The translations under genes and the position numbers were made by a program. Below are positions 8,015 to 16,431 of a DNA stretch of 64,000 bases, in pieces. Origin of the DNA: Oscillospiraceae bacterium Marseille-Q3528. Its GTDB lineage: Bacteria > Bacillota > Clostridia > Lachnospirales > Lachnospiraceae. Under the pieces are notes generated by a model, which did not search any database, had not been told where the DNA came from, and was given only the letters and a program-made list of their open reading frames with translations. The stretch is from contig JAGTTR010000016.1 in the NCBI GenBank assembly GCA_018223385.1, positions 37,870-101,869 of the forward strand, given 5' to 3'. The first letter of the stretch is position 1. Each line of letters begins with the position of its first letter.

Positions 8015-8818
8015 TTGAAAAAGAAAAAAATATTTTTGTGGCTGCCGATGGTATTGTTTGTGCTGGTGCTGGCGGGCGGCATATGGTCAGGCACGGTGCC
8101 GGTGCGTGGGCTGCGGGAGGTGCTGTCGGTGAGCGCTCATCTGGGAGAGATTCTGGCAAACGGGAAAAAGCAGCGGCAGCTGCCCATTTACAGTGTGGAG
8201 ACGAAAGATGCGGTGGTGGCGCTGACCTTTGACTGTGCCTGGGGAACGGAGGATCTGGATGAGGTGCTGCGGGTGCTGGGGGAGCATGGGGCGAAGGCCG
8301 CCTTTTTTATGACCGGCGGTTTTATCAGTGAGCACCCGGAAGCTGTGCAGAAGCTTGCAGCGGCAGGACATGATCTGGGCAACCACGGCGATCACCACAA
8401 GCAGATGTCCCAGCTTTCGGAGGCGGCGTGCCGGGAGGAGATCACAGGCGTGCACACAAAGATCAAAAATCTGACGGGAACGGATATCCATCTGTTCCGG
8501 CCGCCCTATGGGGATTACAACAACACCGTGCTGGAAGCGGCGAAAGCCTGCGGGTACACGTCCGTGCAGTGGTCGGTGGATTCCCTGGACTGGAAAGACT
8601 ATGGCGCGGAGGACATTGTGGATCGGGTGTGCCATCACAAAAATCTGGAAAACGGTGCCATCATTCTGTTACATACCGGAACAAAATACACCGCAGAGGC
8701 GCTGCCGAAGCTGCTGGAGGGGCTGGAGCAGGCGGGCTATGGATTTGTGTCATTAAGTGAGATGCTGCTGGAGGAACCGTACACCATCGACCATGAAGGA
8801 AGGCAGAGGGCTTTGTAA
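8015..8818 (+). CDS. Polysaccharide deacetylase, PdaA/PdaB-like
   Basis: 267 aa from a TTG start preceded by GCAGGGA. One N-terminal membrane anchor (about residues 5-27) places the NodB domain outside the cell. NodB motifs: LTFDCAWGT (motif 1, Asp kept, second Asp replaced as in the PdaA/PdaB branch), NHGDHH (zinc histidines), FRPPYGDYN (motif 3) and ILLHTG (motif 5). The family removes N-acetyl groups from peptidoglycan sugars; PdaA and PdaB act in spore cortex formation in Bacillus. Whether this one is sporulation-specific is inference, supported only by a SASP gene elsewhere in the window. Stands alone. Confidence 0.85.
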   Translation: MKKKKIFLWLPMVLFVLVLAGGIWSGTVPVRGLREVLSVSAHLGEILANGKKQRQLPIYSVETKDAVVALTFDCAWGTEDLDEVLRVLGEHGAKAAFFMTGGFISEHPEAVQKLAAAGHDLGNHGDHHKQMSQLSEAACREEITGVHTKIKNLTGTDIHLFRPPYGDYNNTVLEAAKACGYTSVQWSVDSLDWKDYGAEDIVDRVCHHKNLENGAIILLHTGTKYTAEALPKLLEGLEQAGYGFVSLSEMLLEEPYTIDHEGRQRAL

Positions 8819-8838
8819 GATCTTCGCCTGAACCTGTC

Positions 8839-9012
8839 ATACGAATTACCCGAATTGCTCCGTGCGTTGCACTCCCGCAATTCTGCCCGATATTCGCATA
8901 TCGGTAAGTTTCACTTACCTTTTATGCTCATACCGGGGCGCGTTTCAAGGTCTTACGTCCATTTTTGTGCGAGCACAAATGGCCGAAGACTTTGAAACAC
9001 TGTAATTCGTAT
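8839..9012 (-). repeat. SR-B element, copy B1 (complete, 174 bp)
   Basis: Bounded by a perfect 11-bp inverted repeat: ATACGAATTAC at 8839-8849 and GTAATTCGTAT at 9002-9012. Inside, read on the minus strand, are in order a long hairpin closed by GTTTCAAAGTC/GACCTTGAAAC, the unpaired CGCCCC, the box ATGAGCATAAAAG, a hairpin GGTAAGT-gaa-ACTTACC, the box CGATATGCGAAT, and a hairpin GAATTGCGGGAG/CGGAGCAATTC. It lies between the deacetylase gene and the PTS gene and accounts for nearly all of that gap. Confidence 0.8.
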
Positions 9013-9078
9013 AAATCTTTGTCAGAAAATACATACTATGACAGAAATATATGTAGAGGACAGTTCAGGAGGAAGAAA

Positions 9079-10806
9079 ATGAAAGACAGGATGTTTGAGG
9101 TACTGCAGCGTGTGGGGCGCTCTTTTATGCTGCCCATTGCGATTTTACCGGTGGCGGGGCTGTTTCTGGGGATCGGCGGTTCCTTTACCAATGAAACAAT
9201 GCTGAACACCTATGGGCTGACGGGGATTTTGCGGCCGGGGACACCGGCCAACGCCATTCTGACGGTAATGAATGCGGCGGGCAATATTGTATTTGCCAAT
9301 CTGCCGGTACTATTTGCCATGGGCGTTGCCATTGGCATGGCGCGAAAGGAAAAAGAGGTGGCGGCGCTGTCGGCGGTCATCGCTTTTTTTGTCATGCATG
9401 CATCTATCGGCGCGCTGATCACCCTGCGGGGCGGCGCCCAGGAGATGCTGTCCGGCGCGGTGGAGGATGTGTGCGGCATTACTTCCCTGCAGATGGGCGT
9501 TTTTGGCGGCATTCTGGTAGGGCTGGGGGTGGCGGCCCTGCACAACCGGTTTTACCGGATCGCGCTGCCCCAGGTGCTGTCCTTTTTCGGCGGCACCCGG
9601 TTTGTGCCCATCATCAGTGCCATTGTGTATCTGGGCGTGGGCATTCTCCTGTTTTTTGTATGGCCGCCGGTGCAGGCGGGTATTTATCATGTGGGGGATC
9701 TGGTGCTCCGATCCGGCTACGCGGGCACCTGGCTGTATGGCCTGATGGAGCGGGCGCTCATTCCGTTCGGGCTGCATCATGTGTTTTATCTGCCGTTCTG
9801 GCAGACGGCGGTGGGCGGCACGGCACAGGTGGGCGGGCAGCTCATTGAGGGCGCCCAGAACATTTTCTTCGCGGAGCTGTCTCAGCCGGGCATTGCGCAT
9901 TTCAGTGTGGCGGCTACCCGATTCATGTCCGGAAAATTTCCACTGATGATTTTCGGACTGCCGGGGGCGGCGCTGGCCATGTACCGCTGTGCTGATCCGG
10001 GCAAACGAAAAGAGGCCGGAGGCCTGTTGCTGTCCGCAGCGCTGACATCCATGCTCACCGGCATCACAGAGCCGCTGGAATTTACGTTTTTGTTCGTGGC
10101 GCCGGTGCTTTACGGCATTCACTGTGTGTTTGCCGGGGCGGCGTACATGCTCATGCATATGTGCAACGTGGGTGTGGGCATGACCTTTTCCGGCGGCCTT
10201 ATCGACTTGTTCCTGTTCGGCATTTTGCAGGGCAATGCGAAAACCGACTGGGTGCGGATCGTTTTTGTGGGCATCGGCTATTTTATCGTTTATTATTTTC
10301 TGTTTTCTTTTCTCATCCGTCGGTTTGATTTCAAAACACCGGGCCGGGAGAGCGGAGCAGATGAGGTGAAGCTCTACACCCGGGCGGATGTCAATGCCAG
10401 AAAGCAGGCCGAGGCAGACGGTACATCAGTGCATCTGTCGGGAAATGGCAAGGGGACGGAAAACTCAGGACAAAAGGACGAGGGAAAGCGCCGAACTGGA
10501 GCTACAGGTCATTTGGATGACGGCAGAACCCAGACCGGAGCGGGAACAGCCCGTACTTTTGGGGATGCCATGGAAGTCAGTGCCCTCATCACGGAGGGGC
10601 TGGGCGGCCGGGACAATATCAGTGATGTGGACTGCTGCGCCACCCGGCTGCGGGTGACGGTGCATGATGAGGCAAAAGTGGACGAGCTGCTGTTAAAAGA
10701 GAGCGGTGCTGCCGGGGTGATCCGGCGGGGCAAGGGTATCCAGGTGGTGTACGGGCCGCGGGTGACCGTGATCAAATCCGATCTGGAGGATTACTTGAGC
10801 CGATGA
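9079..10806 (+). CDS. PTS EIICB permease, glucose/maltose/N-acetylglucosamine family
   Basis: 575 aa from the ATG at 9079, chosen because AGGAGGAAG is directly upstream; in-frame ATG codons farther 5' fall in the SR-B repeat. Residues about 10-425 form the polytopic EIIC transport domain, with GITEPLEFTFLF near 340 as in the GlcNAc/glucose/maltose group. A hydrophilic, Gly/Thr/Lys-rich linker of about 70 residues leads to the EIIB domain, whose phosphorylated cysteine lies in DVDCCATRLRV. No EIIA domain is attached or adjacent, so a shared IIA is expected. The next gene is a HAD sugar phosphatase, a common partner. The sugar cannot be assigned with confidence. Confidence 0.88.
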   Translation: MKDRMFEVLQRVGRSFMLPIAILPVAGLFLGIGGSFTNETMLNTYGLTGILRPGTPANAILTVMNAAGNIVFANLPVLFAMGVAIGMARKEKEVAALSAVIAFFVMHASIGALITLRGGAQEMLSGAVEDVCGITSLQMGVFGGILVGLGVAALHNRFYRIALPQVLSFFGGTRFVPIISAIVYLGVGILLFFVWPPVQAGIYHVGDLVLRSGYAGTWLYGLMERALIPFGLHHVFYLPFWQTAVGGTAQVGGQLIEGAQNIFFAELSQPGIAHFSVAATRFMSGKFPLMIFGLPGAALAMYRCADPGKRKEAGGLLLSAALTSMLTGITEPLEFTFLFVAPVLYGIHCVFAGAAYMLMHMCNVGVGMTFSGGLIDLFLFGILQGNAKTDWVRIVFVGIGYFIVYYFLFSFLIRRFDFKTPGRESGADEVKLYTRADVNARKQAEADGTSVHLSGNGKGTENSGQKDEGKRRTGATGHLDDGRTQTGAGTARTFGDAMEVSALITEGLGGRDNISDVDCCATRLRVTVHDEAKVDELLLKESGAAGVIRRGKGIQVVYGPRVTVIKSDLEDYLSR

Positions 10807-10860
10807 ACAAAATGAGTTGCAAAGCGGCGGAGAGACGAAAATGTAGGTAATACGAACTTT
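10803..10860 (+). repeat. Partial SR-B-like element, copy B9
   Basis: Overlaps the PTS stop codon. The sequence ATGAACAAAATGAG, a TTGC-aaa-GCGG near-hairpin and GGAGAGACGAAAATG resemble the ATGAGC..AAAA box and following hairpin of the copies at 25447 and 35507. The closing stem is not visible. A weak, degraded copy. Confidence 0.4.
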
Positions 10861-10914
10861 GGGGCTTGCAGGAATGTCTGTTTGAAAATACAATAGACAC
10901 AAAGGAGAAAACAG

Positions 10915-11730
10915 ATGAAGACTTTACTGATTGCAATGGACCTGGACGGTACCCTGCTGTCCGAGGATCACGAGACCATATCGGCCCGGAACCGGGAAGC
11001 CCTGCGGGCGGCGTCGGAGCGGGGCGTGAAGATCGTCATTGCCAGCGGCCGCACCAGGGGCGTCATGGGCAGTGTGTACGCGCAGCTGCCCTTTGCGGAT
11101 TATGCGGTGACGTCCAATGGCGCGGCAGTGTATGATCTGAAAACCGGGGATCGAGTGTGCTATCAGGGCATCCCCTATGAAAAATGGTGTAAGGTGTACG
11201 ATATTTTCCGGCGGCACGGATCGGTGTTTGAGGTGTATGCGGACGGCCGGGCCCACATGGAGCGGCGGCTGTTTGTCCATTATGAGAACGACCTGCTGCC
11301 CAGGGATTTCGTGGAGAATCTGAAGAAATCCATCGTGCCGGTGGAGAATGCCAGAGAATATCTGAAAGGAAAGAGCATTGAGAAGATATGTGCCCTGACC
11401 ACAGATCCGGTGGAATATCCCCAGGCGCTGGCAGAACTGAATGCACTGCCGGGGCTTTGCCTGACGTCCTCCATTCCGGGCAATGTGGAGATCAACGAGG
11501 CAGGCACCAACAAGGGAAGTGCGCTGGCAGCGCTGTGTGAGACACTGGGCATTCCACAGGAGGCGGTGATGGCTTTCGGAGATGCCGGGAACGATGTGGA
11601 GATGCTGACCTTTGCCGGACAGTCCTACGCCATGGAAAACGGAACCCCGGAGGCGAAGGCAGCGGCAAAAGCGGTGACACGCTCCAATGCCGAGGATGGA
11701 GTTGCCGCCGCGGTGGAGCAAATCCTGTAA
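10915..11730 (+). CDS. Cof-type HAD-IIB sugar phosphatase
   Basis: 271 aa. The HAD nucleophile motif MDLDGTLL gives D9 (nucleophile) and D11 (acid). Motif II is IASGRT, and the C-terminal motif FGDAGNDVEML carries the Mg-binding aspartates. The C2 cap of about 110 residues between them marks the Cof/YidA subfamily, which dephosphorylates sugar phosphates or phosphorylated cofactors in the cytoplasm. It lies 108 nt after the PTS permease and has its own AAAGGAG site, so it may control levels of the sugar phosphate the permease makes. That link is inference. Confidence 0.88.
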   Translation: MKTLLIAMDLDGTLLSEDHETISARNREALRAASERGVKIVIASGRTRGVMGSVYAQLPFADYAVTSNGAAVYDLKTGDRVCYQGIPYEKWCKVYDIFRRHGSVFEVYADGRAHMERRLFVHYENDLLPRDFVENLKKSIVPVENAREYLKGKSIEKICALTTDPVEYPQALAELNALPGLCLTSSIPGNVEINEAGTNKGSALAALCETLGIPQEAVMAFGDAGNDVEMLTFAGQSYAMENGTPEAKAAAKAVTRSNAEDGVAAAVEQIL

Positions 11731-11748
11731 GGATCATGCAAACATTTC

Positions 11749-11777
11749 TTGACAAACCGGAACACCGTTGGTATCAT
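11749..11777 (+). promoter_or_regulatory. Sigma-A promoter of glnA
   Basis: TTGACA (11749-11754) and TATCAT (11772-11777) are separated by exactly 17 nt. Transcription would start near 11784, immediately before an attenuator hairpin. Confidence 0.8.
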
Positions 11778-11783
11778 CATCAG

Positions 11784-11826
11784 TAGAACAAGGGGGTTCC
11801 GACAACGGGATACCCCTCTTTTTTAT
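11784..11826 (+). promoter_or_regulatory. Attenuator in the glnA leader, possible ANTAR target
   Basis: Within a dozen nucleotides of the expected start, GGGGT (11793-11797) pairs with ACCCC (11812-11816) around an inner TCCG-acaa-CGG stem. TCTTTTTT follows, so this is an intrinsic terminator. An alternative hairpin, GAAC (11786-11789) with GTTC (11796-11799), presents a six-base loop AAGGGG. It would break the terminator's 5' arm. The loop has A at position 1 and G at position 4, as in hexaloops bound by ANTAR antiterminators; I see only one such loop, whereas known targets have two. An ANTAR gene lies just downstream of glnA. Confidence 0.55.
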
Positions 11827-11831
11827 TTCAT

Positions 11832-11930
11832 TACAGTGAACCAAAGTCTGCTTCCGCCTATGACTGCACGGAGGCGGGCGAAAGACTTTTGGACACGCCC
11901 AGACATGAGCAGCAAATAAGCAGTATCACA
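11832..11930 (+). repeat. SR-B-like element in the glnA leader, copy B2
   Basis: A long stem CCAAAGTC/GACTTTTGG, with an inner CCGCCT/AGGCGG, is followed by ACACGCCC and ATGAGCAGCAAA. This matches the 5' half of the SR-B element (long hairpin, CGCCC, ATGAGCA). The two later hairpins of full copies are not evident. It sits between the attenuator and the glnA ribosome site, so it would be part of the glnA mRNA. Confidence 0.6.
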
Positions 11931-11946
11931 GGGAAGGAGCAATGAT

Positions 11947-13278
11947 ATGAGTAAATATACGAAGGAAGACGTCATTCGTCTTGTGGAGGAAGAGGATGTG
12001 GAATTCATCCGTCTGCAGTTTACAGATATTTTCGGCACTTTGAAAAATGTGGCGATCACGTCCAGCCAGCTGGAGAAGGCGCTGAACAACGCCTGCATGT
12101 TTGATGGTTCTTCCATCGAACGGTTTGCGCGGATCGAGGAGGCAGATATGTATCTGTACCCGGATCTGGATTCTTTTGCCATCTTTCCGTGGCGTCCCCA
12201 GCAGGGAAAGGTTGCCCGTCTGATCTGTGATGTGCACCGCATCGACGGGGCACCCTATGAGGGAGATTCCAGGTATGTGCTGAAAAAAGCGGTGGAGCAC
12301 GCAAAGGCATGCGGCTATGTGTTCCATGTGGGGCCGGAACTGGAATTCTTCTTATTTGATACGGACGACTCCGGCCGTCCCACCACAAACACCAGTGAAA
12401 AAGCAGGCTATTTTGACCTGGGCCCGCTGGATCTGGGAGAAAATGTGCGCCGGGATATGGTGCTGACACTGGAGGATATGGGATTTGAGATCGAATCCTC
12501 TCACCATGAGGTGGCACCGGCCCAGCACGAGATTGATTTCAAATATGCAGACGCCCTTTCGGCAGCAGACAATATCATGACCTTTAAGCTGGCAGTGCGC
12601 ACCATTGCCAAGCGTCACGGTCTGCACGCTACCTTCATGCCCAAGCCCAAGGCCGGCGTGGACGGCTCCGGCATGCATATCAATATGTCCCTGTCGAAAA
12701 ATGGCCAGAACATTTTTTATGACGGAGCGGATGCCAACGGACTGAGCCAGGAGGCATACTATTTCCTGGGCGGCATTATGGCCCACAGCAAAGCCATCAC
12801 GGCCATCACCAATCCGCTGGTGAATTCCTACAAGCGTCTGGTGCCGGGCTATGAGGCACCGGTACATATTACCTGGGCAACGTCCAACACCAGCTCTCTC
12901 GTCCGGGTACCGGGCAGCCGGGAGCCGGGAAGCAAGCGCATTGAGCTTCGAAGCCCCGATCCGTCCTGCAATCCGTATCTGGCATTGGCTGTCTGCCTGG
13001 AGGCCGGTCTTGACGGCATCCGCAGAAAGCTGGAACCGGCGGACTGTATCAATGAAAATATTTATGCCATGAGCAAGGAAGAGATGGCTGCACGGCACAT
13101 CGACGTGCTGCCGGGAACATTGCGGGAAGCGCTGGATGAGTTGCAGAAGGATGAACTGATCTTCCGGGCACTGGGCGAGATCGGCCCGAAATTTGTGGCT
13201 GCCAAGAAAGCAGAATGGGAGTCCTACAGCGCAGCGGTGACTGCCTGGGAGCTGGAGCAATATCTGTATCGGGTATAA
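11947..13278 (+). CDS. glnA: Glutamine synthetase, type I
   Basis: 443 aa, the size of the GSI-alpha group of Firmicutes. Makes glutamine from glutamate, ammonia and ATP in the cytoplasm. Seen: beta-grasp start, latch loop MFDGSSIERF, metal and glutamate ligands in GPELEFFLF, HHEVAPAQHEIDF, the ATP-site segment KPKAGVDGSGMHIN, and SREPGSKRIELRSPDPSCNPYLA near the C-terminus. The adenylylation loop tyrosine of GSI-beta proteins (NLYDLP) is absent. AAGGAG precedes the ATG at 11947. The leader contains a promoter, an attenuator and an SR-B-like structure; an ANTAR regulator follows. This indicates control at transcription termination rather than by adenylylation. Confidence 0.96.
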   Translation: MSKYTKEDVIRLVEEEDVEFIRLQFTDIFGTLKNVAITSSQLEKALNNACMFDGSSIERFARIEEADMYLYPDLDSFAIFPWRPQQGKVARLICDVHRIDGAPYEGDSRYVLKKAVEHAKACGYVFHVGPELEFFLFDTDDSGRPTTNTSEKAGYFDLGPLDLGENVRRDMVLTLEDMGFEIESSHHEVAPAQHEIDFKYADALSAADNIMTFKLAVRTIAKRHGLHATFMPKPKAGVDGSGMHINMSLSKNGQNIFYDGADANGLSQEAYYFLGGIMAHSKAITAITNPLVNSYKRLVPGYEAPVHITWATSNTSSLVRVPGSREPGSKRIELRSPDPSCNPYLALAVCLEAGLDGIRRKLEPADCINENIYAMSKEEMAARHIDVLPGTLREALDELQKDELIFRALGEIGPKFVAAKKAEWESYSAAVTAWELEQYLYRV

Positions 13279-13284
13279 CTGCCG

Positions 13285-13307
13285 CCTTATGGGGAGAACA
13301 CATAAGG
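13285..13307 (+). promoter_or_regulatory. Hairpin overlapping the ribosome site of the ANTAR gene
   Basis: CCTTATG (13285-13291) pairs with CATAAGG (13301-13307), 9-nt loop. The 3' arm overlaps the start of AAGGAGG (13304-13310), the ribosome site of the ANTAR gene, so folding would reduce its translation relative to glnA. Confidence 0.5.
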
Positions 13308-13317
13308 AGGTAGGAAT

Positions 13318-13866
13318 ATGGCGAACATTATCGTAGTTTTTCCGAAGATCGAGGATGCGAAAAACATCCGGAATCTTCTCGTGCGCTACGGTTTTTCCGT
13401 GTCGGCTGTCTGTACAACGGGGGCGCAGGCGATCAGCACGGCGGATGGGCTGGACGACGGCATCGTTGTGTGCGGTTATCGGTTCCCAGATATGATCTAT
13501 TCGGATCTGCATGCAGACCTGCCTTCTCATTTTGAAATGCTGCTGGTGGCATCGCAGAAATATCTGAGCGAATGTTCCAATCAGAATATCGTGACCGTTT
13601 CCATGCCCATCAAGGTACATGACCTCATCGATACGCTGCAGATGATGGCGGACGCCATTGCCAGACGGCGGAGGAAACGAAAGGCGGTGCCCAGAGGACG
13701 GAGCGACGAAGAACGGGCGCTGATCACCCAGGCCAAGGAGCTGCTCATGGAGCGGAACAACCTGACCGAGGAAGAAGCGTACCGGTACATACAGAAGTGC
13801 AGTATGGACAGCGGCACCAACATGGTGGAAACTGCCCAGATGGTATTAAGTATTATGAACGTATGA
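13318..13866 (+). CDS. ANTAR-domain antiterminator regulator
   Basis: 182 aa. The N-terminal 120 residues have a response-regulator-like alternation of hydrophobic strands (IIVVFPKIEDAKNIR, GIVVCGYRF, MLLVAS) but no clear phospho-acceptor aspartate in the usual place. The C-terminal 55 residues form the three-helix ANTAR domain: ALITQAKELLMERNNLTEEEAYRYI and the closing NMVETAQMVLSIM. ANTAR proteins bind paired hexaloop RNA hairpins and prevent intrinsic termination. Lying 40 nt after glnA, it most likely acts on the glnA leader; that target is inference. The pseudo-receiver suggests a ligand- or protein-sensing input rather than phosphorylation. Confidence 0.85.
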   Translation: MANIIVVFPKIEDAKNIRNLLVRYGFSVSAVCTTGAQAISTADGLDDGIVVCGYRFPDMIYSDLHADLPSHFEMLLVASQKYLSECSNQNIVTVSMPIKVHDLIDTLQMMADAIARRRRKRKAVPRGRSDEERALITQAKELLMERNNLTEEEAYRYIQKCSMDSGTNMVETAQMVLSIMNV

Positions 13867-13881
13867 TTACCAGTGTCGAAA

Positions 13882-14030
13882 GCCGCGCTGCGATTCATGC
13901 TTGCATGAAGGAGCAGACAAGGCTTTACGACACGCCCCACGCATGAGGAAAAAAGAGTGGAGAAGCCACTCGATTTCCGAATGCGAGGGAGGATTGCGGG
14001 AGCTGTGTGCAGCGGAGCAATCCGGTAATC
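13882..14030 (+). repeat. SR-B element, copy B3
   Basis: First of two tandem copies filling the 330-bp gap before dapF. Contains CACGCCCC, GCATGAGGAAAAAA, a hairpin GAGTGG-agaa-GCCACTC, the box CGATTTCCGAATGCG and a hairpin GGATTGCGGGAGCTG/CAGCGGAGCAATCC. The last hairpin has the same outer sequence as copy B1 but a different, still paired, inner stem. Confidence 0.7.
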
Positions 14031-14049
14031 TTAGTATGAAAGGAGAAAG

Positions 14050-14165
14050 CCGTGCTGCGCCGCATGCTTGCATGAAGGCGCGGTCAAGGCTTTACGACAC
14101 GCCCCGCGCATGAGGAAAAAAGAGTGGAGAAGCCACTCGATTTCCGAATGCGGTAATCTTGGCAT
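14050..14165 (+). repeat. SR-B element, copy B4 (lacks the last hairpin)
   Basis: Repeats B3 at a distance of about 170 bp: GCATGCTTGCATGAAGG, GGCTTTACGACACGCCCC, GCATGAGGAAAAAAGAGTGG and CGATTTCCGAATGCGG. It goes straight to GGTAATCTTGGCATGAAAG, without the GATTGCGGGAG hairpin. It ends about 30 nt before the dapF start, so it probably lies in the dapF mRNA leader. Confidence 0.7.
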
Positions 14166-14196
14166 GAAAGTGGAAAAGAGAAAGAGGAGAGAAACA

Positions 14197-15084
14197 ATGA
14201 AATTTACAAAAATGCATGGTCTGGGCAATGACTATGTGTACGTCAACGGGTTTGAGGAGGAGGTGCCCAACCCGGAGAAAACAGCCCAGTATGTCAGTGA
14301 CCGCCATTTCGGCGTGGGATCGGATGGCCTGATCCTCATCAATCCGTCAGACAAGGCGGACTGCGAGATGGCGATGTACAATGCGGATGGTTCCAGAGGC
14401 GAGATGTGCGGCAACGGCATCCGCTGTGTGGCAAAATATGTGTACGACCACGGCATGACGGACAAACGGCGGATCGCCGTGGAGACACTGGCCGGAATAA
14501 AATACATTGATCTGGAAGTGGAGAACGGCAAGGTAAAAAAGGCCGAGGTGGATATGGGTGAGCCTATCCTGGATCCGTCCCAGATCCCGGTGCTGGCGGA
14601 AGAGAATCCGCCGGTGAACATTCCCATCGAGGTGGAGGGGACGGTTTACCATATGACCTGCGTGTCCATGGGCAATCCTCATGCGGTGGTATTTTTACCG
14701 GAAGTGGCGTCTCTGGATCTGACGAAGATCGGGCCGGTTTTTGAAAGCCATCCCCGGTTCCCTAACCGGGTAAATACCGAGTTTATCCGTGTCATTGACC
14801 GGAAAACGCTGGAAATGCGCGTGTGGGAGCGGGGCTCCGGCGAGACGCTGGCCTGCGGTACCGGTGCCTGTGCGGCGGCTGTGGCGGCCATTTTGAATGA
14901 TCTGGCTGACCGTGAGGTGACCATCCACCTGCTGGGCGGCGATCTGGATATCCGCTGGGATGCCGAGACGAACCATGTGTTTATGAAAGGCCCGGCCACC
15001 ACTGTTTTTGACGGAGAGATTGACACCTCTCATATTGACGATGAAATGCACAAGTGTCAGGAATGGCATGAGAGCATCCAATAG
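14197..15084 (+). CDS. dapF: Diaminopimelate epimerase
   Basis: 295 aa from the ATG at 14197, after AAAGAGGAGA; an in-frame extension upstream is only translated repeat sequence. Converts LL- to meso-diaminopimelate for lysine and peptidoglycan. Catalytic cysteines lie in the two classic places: EMCGNGIRCVAKY in the first half and ACGTGACAAAV in the second. N-terminal MHGLGNDYVYV is typical. Paired with dapL 24 nt downstream: together the two enzymes complete the aminotransferase variant of DAP synthesis. Confidence 0.96.
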   Translation: MKFTKMHGLGNDYVYVNGFEEEVPNPEKTAQYVSDRHFGVGSDGLILINPSDKADCEMAMYNADGSRGEMCGNGIRCVAKYVYDHGMTDKRRIAVETLAGIKYIDLEVENGKVKKAEVDMGEPILDPSQIPVLAEENPPVNIPIEVEGTVYHMTCVSMGNPHAVVFLPEVASLDLTKIGPVFESHPRFPNRVNTEFIRVIDRKTLEMRVWERGSGETLACGTGACAAAVAAILNDLADREVTIHLLGGDLDIRWDAETNHVFMKGPATTVFDGEIDTSHIDDEMHKCQEWHESIQ

Positions 15085-15108
15085 ATTATTTTTTGCGAGG
15101 AGGATATT

Positions 15109-16323
15109 ATGTTCAAGGTAAATGAGAATTATCTGAAATTGCCCGGCAGCTACCTTTTTTCCACTGTCGGCAGAAAACAAAGAGAGTATGAAGCTGCCCA
15201 CCCGGATAAAAAAGTCATCCGTCTGAGCATCGGCGACGTGACCCAGCCGTTGGCACCGGTGATCATCGATGCCCTGCACAAGGCAGTGGATGAGATGGGG
15301 GTCAAAGAGACCTTCCACGGCTATGCACCGGATCTGGGCTATGAGTTTCTGAGAAATGCCATCGCCAAGAATGATTATGCCGACAGAGGCTGCGATATCG
15401 CGGCAGATGAGATTTTCGTATCTGACGGTGCAAAATGCGATTCCGGCAACATTCAGGAGATTTTCAGCCTGGACAATAAGATCGCTGTGTGCGATCCGGT
15501 TTATCCGGTGTATGTGGACACCAACGTGATGGCCGGAAGAGCAGGCGATTACAACCCGAAGACCGAGCGCTACAGCAATGTCATTTATATGCCTTGCGTG
15601 GCAGACAATAACTTTGCACCGGAGCTGCCCAAGGAGACCCCGGACATCATTTACCTGTGCTTCCCCAACAACCCCACCGGTTCCACCATCACCAAGGATC
15701 AGCTGCAGGAGTGGGTGGACTATGCCAACCGGGTAGGCGCTGTCATCATTTATGATGCGGCTTATGAGGCGTACATTTCCGAGGACAATGTTCCCCACAC
15801 CATCTATGAGTGCGAGGGCGCCAGAACCTGTGCCATCGAGCTGAAAAGCTTTTCCAAAAATGCAGGCTTTACCGGTACCCGTCTGGGTTACAGCGTTGTG
15901 CCCAAGGATCTCAAGAGCGACGGCGTATCCCTGCATTCTCTGTGGGCACGCCGCCACGGCACCAAGTACAACGGCGCACCGTATATCATCCAGAGAGCCG
16001 GAGAGGCAGTGTATTCTGACGAGGGCAAGGCCCAGTTAAAACAGCAGGTGGCTTACTACATGAACAATGCAAAGGTTATCTATGAGGGATTGAAGGACGC
16101 TGGCTACACCGTGTCCGGCGGCGTCAATGCGCCTTACATCTGGCTGAAAACTCCGGATCATATGACATCCTGGGAGTTCTTTGATTATCTGCTGAACAAT
16201 GCATCTGTGGTAGGCACCCCGGGATCCGGCTTTGGCCCCAGCGGCGAAGGCTACTTCCGTCTGACCGCCTTCGGCACCTATGAGAACACCGTAGAGGCCA
16301 TCAACCGGATCAAGGCACTGTAA
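15109..16323 (+). CDS. dapL: LL-diaminopimelate aminotransferase
   Basis: 404 aa PLP class I aminotransferase of the DapL family. Converts tetrahydrodipicolinate directly to LL-diaminopimelate, bypassing the succinylase or acetylase steps. Seen: [11 protein letters not shown] near the N-terminus, [19 protein letters not shown], and the PLP lysine in [19 protein letters not shown]-terminal [16 protein letters not shown] matches the family. Good GAGGAG site. Co-transcribed with dapF and closed by a strong terminator. Confidence 0.96.
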   Translation: MFKVNENYLKLPGSYLFSTVGRKQREYEAAHPDKKVIRLSIGDVTQPLAPVIIDALHKAVDEMGVKETFHGYAPDLGYEFLRNAIAKNDYADRGCDIAADEIFVSDGAKCDSGNIQEIFSLDNKIAVCDPVYPVYVDTNVMAGRAGDYNPKTERYSNVIYMPCVADNNFAPELPKETPDIIYLCFPNNPTGSTITKDQLQEWVDYANRVGAVIIYDAAYEAYISEDNVPHTIYECEGARTCAIELKSFSKNAGFTGTRLGYSVVPKDLKSDGVSLHSLWARRHGTKYNGAPYIIQRAGEAVYSDEGKAQLKQQVAYYMNNAKVIYEGLKDAGYTVSGGVNAPYIWLKTPDHMTSWEFFDYLLNNASVVGTPGSGFGPSGEGYFRLTAFGTYENTVEAINRIKAL

Positions 16324-16368
16324 TTCGGTGCGGCATCTGAAACTGTAATCATTTCGCAAGAAAAACAT

Positions 16369-16411
16369 AAGGAACCATCGGCCCTTGCGGGTAGATGGTT
16401 CCTTTCTTTTA
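16369..16411 (+). terminator. Terminator of dapF-dapL
   Basis: AAGGAACCATC (16369-16379) pairs with GATGGTTCCTTT (16394-16405), followed by CTTTT. Confidence 0.9.
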
Positions 16412-16431
16412 TGTTACACTGATGCTAGGAA

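Noticed and set aside
8839..9012. Insertion sequence or transposon end
   Set aside because: There are inverted ends but no transposase, and no target-site duplication can be seen; the internal conserved folds do not look like an IS remnant. A MITE-like origin is still possible and is raised in the findings.
13870..14196. N-terminal extension of dapF or small genes between the ANTAR gene and dapF
   Set aside because: The frames here translate the tandem SR-B copies, and the dapF start at 14197 has the ribosome site and matches the family's N-terminus.
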